A DNA stretch of 64,000 nt. Source: Trachythela sp. YZ-2020 (lineage: Eukaryota > Cnidaria > Anthozoa > Malacalcyonacea > Clavulariidae). Within the stretch, counting starts at the first letter, position 1; every line of letters starts with the position of its first letter. Below are positions 11,152-24,269 of the stretch, piece by piece. The stretch lies in assembly GCA_016169945.1 (NCBI GenBank), contig JADLSH010000367.1, positions 620,001-684,000 of the forward strand. The letters run 5' to 3'. The position numbers were made by a program, and so were the translations under genes. The notes beneath the pieces were generated by a model. That model worked only from the letters and a program-made list of their open reading frames with translations. It was not told where the DNA came from and did not search any database.

Positions 11152-14100
11152 ATGAATGGTACAGTTGGTTCCTACGAAGACTTGTCTCGAAGAACAATTC
11201 GACATAGTACTGATGAATTGAAAGTTTACCAAGAAGTAATGGCACAAAGCATGATGGGTAAGTGAAGTCTATTGAAACGAAAATTAGTGCGGTGTCGTAG
11301 GAATTAAAGTCTTAGAACTTTACAAACACAAATAAATGTACAGGTTTCAACGGAAACAAATGTTTGTTATAGTTTCAGTGGGAATAAAGAATGAAAAAAG
11401 ATCATTAAATTAGGTATCTTTCAATCCCAAAGTGAACTGAATAAGCGTTAATTATGGTCTATTCCACCACGTCTCTTGGACAGTTAAATAACTTTCTAAA
11501 TTGATAACATTTTCTGAGTCATGATAGTTTTCAGTCGCAATTGTGAAATTACTTAGTTGACATGCACCGAGTTTGTTGTAATATCGGTTGCCACTAATGA
11601 GTAATGGTTGTGACTATATCTTGATGAATGTTCGTAAACAAATACGTGTTAAACATTTATGCCTTATATAAGGTAGTCATAATTATGTGAGTTCACATAC
11701 ATTTTATATTCAGGCACTCAAAGACTGCATACCTCTGCCAGCAAATTAGTTCAAAATATCATGCATAAATTATACATGCACTAATTAATATAATCATGCA
11801 GTTCTGTTCAGCCGGGGATAGCAAGACAAACTATTGTAAATTTTTTATTCAATTTTCTTGGCCAATGACTCCGCCAAAGTTCGTATTAGAACGTTTGATA
11901 TTTTTTGAGTTATCGTGCTCACCACATACATACAAACACACACAAACAAACGCAGGTGAAAACATCAGCTCCTGGCGGAGGTAATAAATTTCATTAACAT
12001 GTCAATGAGATTACAAATGAACCTCGACATGGTCCCAAAGCTTTCATATGGAAAGGAGCTCTCAAGTTACTATCAATGAGATTACAAATTATTTTACGTT
12101 CAATCTTGTACAATAAGCTTCGGGTCTTTAGGATCAATCTACCTGAAAAATTAAAAAGAACTTCGACGTTTCGATGGCCTTCGCTCGAAACGTCGAAGTT
12201 CGTGTTGTATTTTTCAGGTAGATTGATCCTAAAGACCCGAAGCTTATTGCATAGACGCTACCTACACTGGCACCACACGTTCGAATTCGTTCAGTCTTGT
12301 CGACTGTTTATGTTGCTTTTCCCCCCATTATAGTTATCAGTATTTAAACTTTCTTTGTCACAAATTTGTAACAGCTTTTAAAATTTGTTCTGACAAGAAA
12401 TTTGTAAAGCCTGATCATCTCACAGATTTTTACCAATCGGTGATTGCGTAGTACATAAATTGTAAGCGTGTGTATACATGTTTCGTTACAGGAGGATCAT
12501 CGCGTATAAACGAGGCTCTTCACGCTGTGGTCGAGAACAAATTACATCAAACTGCATTGTCGGAGAGTAATAACAGTGTGTTGGAAAGAAATCGTGCTCT
12601 TCTTCAATACATTGCGACATTAGCAGACTCAAACAAGAAGAATGATCATTTTAACTATGAGTTTGTGGAATCTCTGATTAAAGGTGGCGCTGATATCAAC
12701 ATTGCTGACCAACATGGACAGTCGATATTTCATGAGGTCGCACGTTCTTGGAATGTCGATGTTGCAAAATTTCTTCTCGAGCAAGGTGAGCAGCATGAAG
12801 ACTATTTTCACTAACAATAATAATTATGATAATTATTTATTGAATAGTTAATAATTATATATTTAATGCCGTTTACTTAGTGTCGGATGTTGCCCAATTC
12901 GCCCGAGGCTCATGATTACGTGCTCGGCAAGGAAAACCGCAGACCGGGATAAAAATCAACCACAAGTTTACTGATATGTGTTAGTTATTAAGCATAGGGC
13001 AGTCACCCAACCTAAGTATTTATTCTACCCTCGACTTACATCTACGATTCAGCGGTTTATAAGGGGCAGCGCGTTAACCTCATGTGCTACCCGTTCTCAG
13101 AAACATGCAGGGGGGCGTTAAGGGCAGGTGTTCTCCCTCGTTCTTCAAACAACTATCACTCTTTGCTAGGCCATAAGTATGAAGCCGGGCGTTTAGATGG
13201 ACTTGATTTACGAATATGTGCTGCATTAATGACACTGTTTTAGCGCGCACAGCACACATGCTCGCAATTATTCTAAAAGCAGAGCTAAATACTGAAAAAA
13301 TAATAAGTCTTCATCCAAATCAGATAGATCTGAAAATATACATTAAGTCTCGTTCTTAAAAGGTGGATTTTCTCATGCCGTAGGCTGCTAAGCTAGCGGT
13401 TTTACAAATTTAGTAGTGCTAACTCGATAAGAAATAAATATATGTTCATTCCTCGTAGTCTTAAACAAACTATGATGTCGATATATTATAAAGGGTAAAT
13501 ATTCGAGATTTTGTGTCAAGCTGGCCATTTGGATTTTGGAGGGACTTGACTACAAGAATATGTGCTGCATGGTCGTTTTATCGCCGCACAATGGCACACA
13601 TATATTTTAAAAGCATCAATAGACAATAGAATGGGAGTACACTATAGTATGCAGGCTATGAGCAAGCACCACGAAAAGAGAATTAGACTTATTTCTTCAG
13701 GCAACGTAATATGAACTAGTCTTCGCCCAAACGAGATAGATTTGATTGCGTATATATTTATTTCCACTCAATTTTTTCCTACTCATATATATGCATGTTT
13801 GGTGATCAATATGTTTGGTGATTTATTGTTAAAAACTATATATAGTCTATATAGCATATGCCGCGTGTTCCTATTTATATGTTTTGTATTAATGGTTTTT
13901 TCCCGTTTCAACTGATGCACAAAATTTGTCGGTTTGTTTATTGCGACGTGTTTAGTCTCTGCTTAGTCAAAGCGGGCTACAAAACTATTGCTTCCGGAGT
14001 TTTCAAAAAAATTGTAACTGATTTACCCAATCATATGCCAAGGCTGCACAAAAATTTACAGCGGATAAACAGAAAGGTTCTTAGGCGATCGACTTTCCGT

Positions 14101-17100
14101 GCATGCATTGAAGTTACAGCAATTGTCTATCATTTTCTAGAGTGCGAAATGCGCAATATGTACTATTTACAACATACTTGTGCCTTTATCAGGGCGATAA
14201 CCGGGTGACATAAAAACGATATGTCCCTATGGACGATATCGTTTTTATTTCCCGCTGCTTATCACCCTGATAAAGGCACTATAGATGTGATAAAAAGGTT
14301 ATCACACTCATGACTCGGTCATATCAGTTTATCCGGCTCTCGCGGTACGATATCATAATTGTCCCTTGTTCGCTGCGCTCACTCGTGACAGTAGTGAGCT
14401 AAGCTCACTACTCAGTGTCACGAGTGAGCGCAGCGAACAAGGGACAATTATCGATGCAATTATGATGCAGCGAACAAGGGACAATTATCAAGCGTCGTTT
14501 TTGTCAACACGGACGTTACCCGAAAATTGGTATATCTAATTTTGGCGGCATTTTGCATCATAGCGCTCGCGTGTGAGGAAGCAAAAAACTTTAAAAATCT
14601 TATGTTTTGTCATATGTGTTGCAGATTACCACAAACTGATACAAACACAATTTTTAATTCAGTCCCCCCTCGGCAATTTGACGTCCGTGTTGACAAAAAC
14701 GTCGCTTGCTTAAGCTCGCTAATAATGATATCGTCCTCGAGTGATAAAACTGATATCACCTCATCCCTCATATGATAACCTATACATATATATATATATA
14801 TGCAATTATTAAAATACAGTATATTCATGATTTGCTCGTTTTTCAAAAACCTATTGTCGCATATATTATCCTGTGTATCTAGCGAGTAGCGGCTTATGTA
14901 AAGTACTTGATGATAAAATTATAAATAAGATATGTATACATTCATGCCTCGTTCTCCAAAAACCTCAGTACTTTGGCATCCCTTATAGTCTGCGTAGGTG
15001 ATATTTATACCTCGTTCTTCAAAGACCAACTGTCGCACGACTTAGTCTGTCCTCTATTAACTATGGTCTGAGGCTGTTTAGCTAGCGATTTTTAAAGTAT
15101 TCCATAATATAGAATTACAAATATATCTTCATTCCTCGTTCTTCACCATAATATAAACATGTCAACCCATCTTATATAGGTGGAGAAGTAAACAAGCAAG
15201 ATAGCTTTGGTCGAACACCACTACACGTTGCTGTCTCAGTGGATTTTAATGACATGGCGGGATTTCTGTTACAAAATCATGCAGATATTGATGCGAGGAC
15301 TTTGGGTGAATTACAAGCTCCAATTCATTATGCTGCGAAGAATGGTGCTGTTAAGTCGCTCAAACTGTTGTTAGGATATCAGGCGAATATTGACTCCCTT
15401 GATTACAGACAGCGTACACCACTACAGGTAAGTACACGAATTTTACTCAGCAGAGGTATACAACATTAATCATCGAGTTCAATTGAGCCTGGGCTGGGCT
15501 GTCAGTACAATAGGTAGTGTACCGGTGGGGTAATATAAATTTTACAGTATAGGTACACGTCTATAATATCATTTAATAGTCAAGTTGTTCATGTGCACGA
15601 GAAAACGATCTTAACTAATAAGAGATTGACCTGTATAAAATTGACTATTAGTGATCGCACAGCTATAGTTGTTCACTTCATTCCGTACCTGTTTTGATTC
15701 GAGACCGGATTACTGACATGCAGTTATCGTAGTTTTCTTTTTTGTGCATCTCTCTGTGACTTTTCTTATCGTTCCAACTTGAAAGCGCTGGTATATCATG
15801 GCGTTAGTCAGGGTATGACCATTCAAACTGTTTTGTATCTTTGATGTACTTTTGGGATCGAATACTTCTTCTCGGTTTTGTGGTGATATAAAGTATCGCG
15901 CCTTTAGTACTTAAATAGAACGTCATATACATGTAGCTGCATTTTTTCTGCACACAAAATTTCGGTTTGAAATAGAAGTTTTGGTATAAACATACAGACA
16001 TTTAGGCAGGGCAACTATTTATTCATGAAAGGTTGGCGGCAGGGCAGGGTCATGCACGGCTTTTTACGCTTTTAGACGAAATAGGGCAAAGACATTTCTC
16101 CTGTGAAAAAAAATTTGCTTTGGTCCCACCCTTTTGTAATTTTGGTGTGCTCCCTAATTTGGTCGTAAGTGAAAAATCTCAGACGAAAAGGGTTGAAGTA
16201 AGGTGCTCGAATGAGTCTTTTTCTATTATATTAAGCATGTCTTTTATTTCAGCTGGCAGCGGAATGGTCACGTGATAAGACAGCCAAAATATTGATAGAC
16301 GAAGGTGCGTCCTCATGCCTGCTTGATACATTCGGGAATTCTGCCTTATCAGTTCTTATCGATCGACTACCACACCTCTCACTGGAAGCTCTCAATCAAC
16401 TCCACAGCACAGATATAATTACAATGAAAGAGTTTTACTACATCAATTTCCTTGAGGCATCTCGTATGAAACTTGAAACAAAAAAGACCCGAACTCCACT
16501 TGAAACTGCTGTTGTTACAAGAAAGTTTGAAGTGGTTTCTCACCCAGTCATACAACGTTTGATCCATAATAAATGGACTTATTTTGGAAGAACGGCGACA
16601 ATTTTGGATTTATGTTTCTATATAGTATTTAACATACTGTGGACAACAATGTCAATGTTAACTCCTCCTACTGGTCAAGATTTATACGATCCATTGAATG
16701 AAAATGCTGGGCGACTCGTCCTACTGCTTGTTATTGGTATCATGATTATTTATCAAGTCGGAAGGCAAGTTAGAGGTACGTTTCATACGTTCTTTAGTTT
16801 CTTTGAAGCAGAACGGTATTGCTTTTATATCTAATTACGTTAGATTTTTTCCACCTCCACACTGTTCCAACTTAATCCTGCATCTGAATCTTTTCATTTC
16901 ACTTTTGTTGGCTTCATTTCTGCCATTTTCAGGCTCAAAATCATGAAAACTGTTAGAGTTTTGTGAAGTCTGTAGTATTTTATTTTAAAATAGATACAAG
17001 TGACGGGAAAAAGAAAGTCACATATTTTCCATATATCTATACCAAGATGGATGAGTTTATCGATACTATAAAAATCAGTAATCGGGGCAATTGACAATAA

Positions 17101-19673
17101 CAGCAAGAAAGAACTTTCATCCAGCATTTATATTTTTTGACAATTAGACAAAATTATCTATATTTTATTTATGCATACAATTGCCGCACATTGTTCAACT
17201 GAAGGTTTTTTTACGAAATACACACTAGGATTTTTAATCTCGTTTTGAACGTACAAAGCCATTAAAATATCTCTTAATATTTAGTGATGTATTTTTTTCA
17301 CAGCAACCCTGAAAACGGTTAGAGCGAAAACCCACTGGATCACATGGCAGACTGAGAAACTCCAAGAAGACCTAACATACTGCCATCCACGATGGCCACA
17401 AGAGGCAAAGGCACTAAAGCACGAAATCAAAAGAATTAATAAACTGAAAGAATTCAGTGCAGGGGATGCATGGTTTTACTACGATTGGATCGTTTTGATC
17501 GTTATGATTGCTGCACTTGCTATGCATATTGTCTACTACAAAGTTGCAAATGATGACATTAGATATGTATATACTAGGATTCTTAGCATTGCCAATCTTG
17601 TCGTTTCCCTTCGTTTGCTTGAAAATATGAGACCATTCCCAGGGATTGGTACCCTTGTGATAATCCTTGGTGAAACTAGTGGTGATTTTATCAACTGGGC
17701 ATTCTTGTTTTTTCTTCTTCTCGTTCCATTTTCCGCGTCATTCTGGATCATTTTCGGCGGTCTATCACTGAAACCTGTACGTGATTATGACGAAACTGGC
17801 AATTTATTGTACTCTGTATTCAGAATGGCCGTTGGTGATGATTATAATTTGGATGGATTGGTTGAAGCGGAACCTGTTATGGCTCGTATTCTTACAGTTG
17901 TGTATATTACTGCAATGACTATTGTAACACTCAATTTACTAATTGCGTTATTATCGGATACTTTTACACGAGTTCATGGTAATGCAATAGCGAACACTCT
18001 CATGCAGAGAGCTATCAAAGTAATTGAGGCAGAACGAGCTTTAACTAAAAAGAAGAAACAAAACTATCGGGAGTACATAAAGATGAACTGCAGTCCAGAA
18101 ATAGTTGATAGTGTTGTCGATACTGTTGACCCAGAAAGTATCGCAAGCTCAAAACAACTGACCACTAACTTGACAACATTAAAGCAAATTCTTGATGATA
18201 GATTTGCAAAGGTTTACGGAAAGAACAAAATCTCAGATTTTGACAGGCTTAAAAGTGATATAAGCAAGATAAATGAGCGCCAGAGAAAGGACTACAACAA
18301 CCTAACAGCAATACTAAGAATGTTAAAACAAGTACAAGGTAAATATGATGCATGCATAACTTATACATTCACCCCTTGCAAGTGACGTCACAACTCGTAA
18401 TTGTTTGGCTTCCGCCACTTTTGGTGGCAAATTCCACTGGGAAAATTCAAACTAATTAAAATGAAATCCAACATGGCTGACATTAATACGTACGCCAACT
18501 TTCCTTAAAGAGTTATTGCTAAAACAACAAACTATACACTATGCACCTTCGTTGTTAAAGAATTTAAGTGAATTATTTAATGGATTGTTACCAATCTCAG
18601 TATTTCGCAAGATATAGGCGAAAAACAGCACTTCAATGAAATCCACCCAAAATAACGGATTATTTAGCATGACGTAATATTCTTGCGTGACTGCACAAGC
18701 CCAATGCGTGTGTTTGGGTTCACGAAATGTAAGGGATTCAGTTATAGAGTCATCTGAAGATCCTATAACTGTAGGTGAAACCGCTGGTAGTGACAAATCC
18801 TTTAATGCATTTAGCGAAATTACCTAATATATGCATATAATAATGTGAAATTTAATAAACATAATTAAAAATGGACACTCCGATAATTTCGACTATATAT
18901 ACCATAAGTCATATTCAGGAGGACTGCTTTTCAATTTTGAGTTTTCAAATATTTTTAAGTGGTCTCTCCTAGAAATTGCAATCGTCCCGTGGAATTTTTT
19001 AGTTTTCGAAAATCTATTCTCGCATTTTCTCGCATATTTTTACCCGTTGTAGTCGAAACCTGCTATTAAATCAATCTGCAATAATTTTTTGCCTCAGTTC
19101 TACAAAGCACGTACACGTGGAGAATTTATTTTAAACACCGAAAAGCGCAATAGTTGCAACACTCACTTAAAGACTACGAGTGTATAATATAGCTTCCATG
19201 CAAAACGAACAAGTATATTATTACCGTATTGACGTTAAGTGTCAAGACAACGATACGGTGGTCATTTCTTTGTGCTTTGCTTAATATATTATTTTCACAA
19301 ATATATTTACCTATACATATGTATGTATTATGTTACAGGGGGTGGCCCTGAACGTCCGGCTAGTTCCTCGCCAAACAAGCTGAGAGAAACGAAAATCCAA
19401 ATTCCAGGTTTAAGTATTTTAAGAGAAAACATCCATTGGTTTTCAGACGGGGAAGGAAGTAAGGACAAACGAGAAAGTAAAAGACTACAAGGAGATGAAA
19501 AACAGAGAAAACGTGGACATAAAAGAAAAGATAAAAAACGTGAAAGAAATAGCGACATTCCAGAAACTTCAATCGTTCCTTATCGTGGGGCAAATTCCAA
19601 TGCTGTTCAAGGAAATCCATCAGATGACCTTGAAGGCTGGGATACAGTTAGCATAGATAGTATTTCTTTGTAG
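11152..19673 (+). CDS. Ankyrin-repeat TRP-type cation channel (six coding exons)
   Basis: Exons 11152-11257, 12492-12785, 15180-15427, 16253-16775, 17304-18338 and 19339-19673 join without a phase conflict to give 846 aa. The start is the ATG of the first exon, and TAG at 19671 ends it. About five ankyrin-like repeats span residues 90-255 (for example GADINIADQHGQ and SFGRTPLHVAV) and lead into six hydrophobic segments: S1 about 333-352, S2 370-387, S3 451-469, S4 476-498, S5 503-541 and S6 583-606. A pore loop lies between S5 and S6, with VGDD (567-570) as the likely selectivity-filter region. S6 is followed by a conserved-looking helix (ANTLMQRAIKVIEAER), a coiled-coil-prone stretch (about 680-735) and a very basic tail. 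TRP channels are plasma- or endomembrane cation channels. The repeat number and length resemble TRPV, while the S6 region looks TRPA/TRPN- or polycystin-like, so the subfamily is left open. Introns 1 and 2 contain fold-back elements. Confidence 0.9.
12112..12248. repeat. Fold-back element in TRP intron 1
   Basis: The arm AATAAGCTTCGGGTCTTTAG (from 12112) is complemented by the end at 12248. Arms are about 60 bp with a few mismatches. The loop contains CGACGTTTCGA and its inverse TCGAAACGTCG, the same core seen in the hammerhead palindrome at 51581. A 17-bp direct repeat (TCAATGAGATTACAAAT) lies just upstream at 12002 and 12073. Confidence 0.75.
12786..14179. other. TRP intron 2, first part
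   Basis: No exon with matching phase was found in this intron segment. The ankyrin repeats read continuously from the exon ending at 12785 into the exon starting at 15180, so a missing exon is unlikely. A stretch at 13150-13790 has two loosely similar segments (ACTTGATTTACGAATATGTG and ACTTGACTACAAGAATATGT), which suggests an old duplication. Confidence 0.5.
14180..14279. repeat. 100-bp palindrome in TRP intron 2
   Basis: GTGCCTTTATCAGGG at the left is inverted at the right end. An inner arm, TAAAAACGATATGTCC, is also matched inversely. Confidence 0.75.
14297..14780. repeat. Nested inverted-repeat (fold-back) element in TRP intron 2
   Basis: The outer arms are 14297-14360 and 14718-14780 (GGTTATCAC... 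against ...GTGATAACC-like, imperfect). A central perfect-looking hairpin lies at about 14352-14455, centred near 14400, containing TTCGCTGCGCTCACTCGTGA and its complement. A third pair is 14490-14519 against 14681-14712 (GTCAACACGGACG). The central arm ACAAGGGACAATTATC is partly repeated at about 14474-14489. It carries no coding capacity. Confidence 0.75.
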
Positions 19674-21040
19674 ACTGTCAGTTAGACCTCATCACCATAT
19701 TTCCATCTTATAATTATTGATAACGATTTCTTACTGAGAACCACTGGAAAGAACACCTCTAAAATTAGTACCAACACACAAAGTTTGATCACGATTTGGC
19801 AAATACGTTTTGAAAAGTAAGCTTTCAAAAATTGCGAGAATTATTAAATACGTTGTCCATAAATTTCAAAGTAATTTTCGCAATTTGTAAAAACTCACTA
19901 TTCCACCGTATTTATCCAAATGTGGTCAGACTTTGCATACCTACTAAATTTGAGGTGTTCGTTCCAGTGACTAAGGTTATTTCTTCATTATGCTTTTAAC
20001 ACTCGGTCTAACTAAAGCCCGGATCAAACGAGACGCAGGTAATCGCAGGTTTCAACTCCTCGGGCATGGAAAAAAGGAATGCACCCTATTTCATAAAAAA
20101 CGCGGGATGTAAAACACACAGATTGTCTTGTAAAATCGATTGATGTGGTCGATGTCGACTTTCCACCTACTGTGATGTGTTCTAACCACTTATTCCTATA
20201 TTCGATGCACCAGAAGTTTAAACACGCGTTTCTTGTCCAATAAGTTGAATTGTATGAAAAAGATACTGATCATCAATTGGCACATTCTAAAACAGTCCAT
20301 GATATATATAATGCTTAAAATATGCCATACAGTATAATATCATCACCATTGGTTAATATTTAACAGGTCAAAATAACCAAGCTTTTGTCTTCTACGTACA
20401 GTTACTTAAATGGTGATACCAATAATCTATAACTTGTTCAAATATTATATTTACGTAAATTAGGCAAACGTTTTGAAAATATATATCCTTATAAATTCAA
20501 TCTTATTACATATATACTTTATTATAATTAATTTTTACACATTTTTTACTAATTCTTCCATTTGACGGAATTTTGACGTTAGCTAATTGGTTTACAAAGG
20601 AAGGTATTGCCTTTAGCACCCACTTCTGGAAATAATTTCCCTGGACAAGTTGGAAATTTTAAGTGACTCCAGCAATGACATATAAAAGATATAACGTTAT
20701 ATTAATACCACAACATATGATGGGGACCATTTTTGGAACACCTTGTTTAAGGTTGCTCTAGAATTTCAATAAATACGGATCGACGCGTGTTCTGAAACAA
20801 AGTCTTCCTTTAGCTGCTGCATGTATAAGTTTCATTTCACGTTGTTTTCTGATCGGATTCTTCCACAAATAGCTGCATCTGCGTAAAATTAAATCGAATT
20901 TAGAATGAAATTTAAATAGCAATTCTAATTGTGAGTTGCTACAAAGTTCTAAATAAGTTGTTAGCAAGTTGTTGAAATGCAGGATGATAAGAAGTTGCCA
21001 TAAGTTTTTTAAGTTACTGAACGTAGTAACAACTCGATAT
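19674..21040. other. Intergenic, no gene recognised
   Basis: The 3' flank of the TRP gene followed by AT-rich DNA. An open stretch on the - strand at 20758-20967 has a basic composition like the end of a LINE protein, but it shows no diagnostic motif. Confidence 0.4.
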
Positions 21041-21041
21041 C

Positions 21042-23096
21042 ATCTTTTTTTTTAAATAAATATTTTAAGAGGAAGCTCCTTCACCGAAAGGTGCTTTTCA
21101 AGGAGGTCCTCTATTATCTAATGTTAATCCAAATAAAATCCATGAAGTCCAGTTCGTATTGTCCAAAAGACAGTTTTAACTGCAAGATATAGTTCTTGCT
21201 TCAAGCGAATCTTAAAAATAGTATAGGAACGTATATTTCTTGTTTCCCGGCTTAAAGAATTAAAGTTTGCCGCAGCTTGATAGCAAAACCTCAACTTTCC
21301 CCATTCAGTTCTACATCGTGGTAAACTTATTCTGTCGGAGTTTTGTAAACCATACGTTACACTTTCATGACGATTAGGAAGTAATTCAATAGATGGTATC
21401 GTATTGTGACGACATTTGAAAACGTATTGACAACGATGAAGAAATCTCCTCTTTTCCAGAGGTAACAATCCCAGTGAAGGGACAGTTACTGATGGATCAC
21501 GTTTTGATATCTTTCCTATAAAACGACCTTGAAACCGTTCTAACTTATCCATTAATAGTCCATTTCTTTGATCACCCCAAATAACATCACTATAATCAAG
21601 TATTGGCAACACAAATGATTTATACAACAATGACATTGCTTTAACATTCAAAAATCCCGAAATACGATTGAACAAGGAAAGTTTATAACCAAGTCGTTTA
21701 AATACGCCCCACAAATGGGTTTTCCACGACATATTCTCATCCAAGACAATGCCCAAGTATGTAAATTGATCAGTACGTTCAACTGCTTTGCCGTTTAACA
21801 TTACCACCACATCTTGAAAATCAGACTATACTCGCAATGACCAACAACTTTGGTTTTTTTGGTGTTCAAACACAACTTGTTTGTGTAAAGCCAGTTAGAC
21901 ACTCTGTCAACATCATTTTGAAGAACATCATTGAGAACTTGGGAGTTATTAGCCGAAAAGAAAAGTGTGATATCGTCTGCGTACATCAACACTGACGACC
22001 TGACTAACGACTCTAGCAGACTATTAATGTACATAGTAAATAATAGTGGCCCAAGAATAGATCCCTGAGGCACACCAAGACCCATAGACCTTATTTCAGA
22101 CCTCCTCCCATTTGCTTCGACATATTGTCTCCTTTCGCTCAAGTACGACCTGAACCACCGTACACTTGAATCATCAACACCAAAGGATTTACGTTTTTGC
22201 AACATCAACGAATGGTTTATAGTGTCAAACGCTTTGGAAAGATCGATGAATACCATTCCAGTAACCATGATGTTATCCATACAATATAAAACACTCTCCT
22301 CTAGCTTCAAAAGAGCTGTTGTTGTTGAATAGCCAGGGCGAAAACCATGTTGATGCGGAGATAATATTTTGTTTATTAGCAGATGCTCATGGACTTGATT
22401 ATGAACAATTTTTTCAAGCAATTTACTCAAGAAAGGCAAAAGTGATGTTGGTCTGAAATGTTCAACGCTATTTATAGACCCTGATTTATCAATATCCCGT
22501 GAGCTAGTTTCCAGTTGCGAGGGAAAACACCTTGACTAATTTACAAGTTAAATAAATAAACTAAGGATGGACCAATAACATCCCTAGCGTCCTTCAATAA
22601 ATTTTATTACATCCACAAGCCTTATTTGTCTTAAATTATTTGAGCGCTCGAGATACCGCATCAATTGAAGTTTCACTGATGGTAAATGATGCAACGTCAT
22701 TATGCAGGCTTTGTACAAATACACCAGTATACGATTGTAAAGATGCCTAAATTTGTACACAACCTTTTTCCTATAGATGCAAAAAGGTATTAAACATGTT
22801 GGCCAGTAACTTCGGATCACTAATAATTCTTTCTTTATGTGACGAGAACTTGGTTGACAGATTTTTTCCTCATTCAAAACTCTATTTATGCCTCGCCAAA
22901 AACTATTTGAGTCAGGTGAAGACTTGATAAGTCCGTCAAAATATTCACTTTTCGCAATTTTTAATGACCGATTTACATAGTTTCTGACTTCCTTGAATCT
23001 ATCCCAAACCTTGTTATTTGTTAAATCTCTTAGCTTCATATGCTCTCTTATTTCATCTGTTATCCAGGGCGAAAATTTGCCTTTAATTATTAACAC
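21042..23096 (-). pseudogene. LINE (CR1/L2-like), reverse transcriptase region, frameshifted
   Basis: Reading on the - strand: 23096-22584 encodes the linker after the endonuclease (GKFSPWITDEIREHM). 22439-21801 carries RT motifs FIDLSKAFDTINH, GVPQGSILGPLLF and YADD (about 21975). 21810-21124 continues in another frame with the thumb and C-terminal domain (FTYLGIVLDENMSWKTH, LPILDYSDVIWG). Frame breaks occur near 21805 and 22440-22580. The 3' end has a small hairpin (AAGCTCCTTCACCGAAAGGT) and an A-rich tail (T-run on the + strand near 21046). The endonuclease end is separated by the MITE at 23122-23530. Confidence 0.85.
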
Positions 23097-23121
23097 GCAT
23101 ACGTCTCACACAGGTGCATGA

Positions 23122-23530
23122 ATACCGTATTTACTCGTTTGAGCGCCGCGGCGCTTTTGATGCGGCGCTTATTTGAGGTCAGCGCTTATTCGAGAGCGGC
23201 GCTCTTTAAATATTATCCCATTTGTATTTCACTTGACAACGGAATTGCACATTTCCAAAGTTCTGGAGAGAGAGTAACGACAGGGCATTGAAATATACTC
23301 ATATTGAACTTAAAAACAACGTAGTTACGTAGTACTGGATAATAATTAACGATTAATTTTCAGCTCGAACAATAAGTCTAACGGTGCTTTGGTTAAGCAC
23401 TGCGTTCTTGTGAATAGATGCGGTGCTTATTCGAGAGCGGCGCTCTTTAATATTTTTGGTCGCATATGCAGCGCTTATTCGGGCGCGGTGCTTAATCGAA
23501 AGCGGAGTTTAAACGAGTATATACGGTATT
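23122..23530. mobile_element. MITE inserted in the LINE
   Basis: The termini AATACCGTATTTACTCGTTT and, inverted, AATACCGTATATACTCGTTT define the element. The body has several GCGCTTATTCGAGAGCGGCG blocks facing each other near both ends. It separates the LINE endonuclease end (23492-23824) from the linker and RT. A second copy lies in the tandem duplicate (about 25311-25718), and a relative is at 62593-62912. Confidence 0.7.
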
Positions 23531-23824
23531 TGCAATTTCGGTAAACAACTTTTGCCACGTATCAACCGCATCGTCAATAGAATCGAATTGTTCAACTATG
23601 CCCCAAGGGACTTGCTGTAAATCATTAACAAAAGCAGTTGTATTATAATTCGTAAAAGAGCGAAACTCAGTGACACGAGGCGATGATTTTAAAACGCCCG
23701 CTTTGCGTACCACAAAAATACCGAAATGATCACCAATACCAATAGGAATAACACCAGAGGCAACAATTCGGTCAGTGGAATTTACAAAGACTAGATCAAT
23801 TGAAGAATTAGTGGCGTCACACAC
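23492..23824 (-). pseudogene. LINE endonuclease C-terminal fragment
   Basis: It encodes SSIDLVFVNSTDRI and IGDHFGIFVV, matching the end of APE-type LINE endonucleases, where the usual SDH is here GDH. The reading frame runs into the MITE. It belongs to the same LINE as 21042-23096. An identical copy is at 25680-26012. Confidence 0.7.
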
Positions 23825-23929
23825 GCGTGTATAATCACTGATGAGTTGATCAAAACATTTATTAGCATTGAATTTAACAGCTCATTAGTTAGGTTAGATT
23901 TCCTTTGAGCTAAATCTAGCGTTAGTTCG

Positions 23930-24269
23930 ACCACACCTGGGATATGCTACTCAAATATGGGCACCACAATCCATCGAACTAATACGGTACCTTGAACGGA
24001 CACAGAGAAGAGCAACCAAATATATCCTTGGTCTTCCATTCTCCTCTACTGTTGACTATGCCACCAGACTTCAAACCTTGGGCCTCTTACCGATCTGCTA
24101 TTGTCATGAATATTTAGATATGGTACTCTTTTATAAACTAACTCATGAACTAGTAAGCATTCAACCTTCACTACGTCCAACTCTCCGTACTTCCAGACAC
24201 ACTAGATCCTCCACCAGTAACAGTCCTAAGTTTGTCATTCCAAAGTGTAAAACAGTAACTCGTCAAAGA
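23930..24269 (+). pseudogene. LINE 3'-domain fragment (copy 1), + strand
   Basis: Translates as a CR1/Jockey-type RT thumb: RPHLGYATQIWAP, LERTQRRATKYILGLPF and YATRLQTLGLLPI. It is truncated by the tandem-duplication junction. The fuller copy follows at 26118. Confidence 0.7.

Larger units (their letters stand above)
22081..24269. repeat. Tandem duplication, copy 1 (2189 bp)
   Basis: 22081-24269 and 24270-26456 are almost identical. I saw two single-base length differences, at about 23414 and 24129 relative to copy 2. The unit contains LINE RT and linker sequence, the MITE, the endonuclease end and part of a + strand LINE tail. AAGA is present at the start (22077-22080), at the junction (24266-24269) and at the end (26453-26456), i.e. 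4-bp microhomology. Confidence 0.9.

Noticed and set aside
12112..12248. Hammerhead ribozyme in TRP intron 1
   Set aside because: TCGAAACGTCG is present in both orientations, but no CUGANGA core is found. At best a degenerate relative.
19328..19620. Two - strand ORFs rich in Leu/Phe/Ser
   Set aside because: Antisense of the basic, Lys/Arg-rich last TRP exon.
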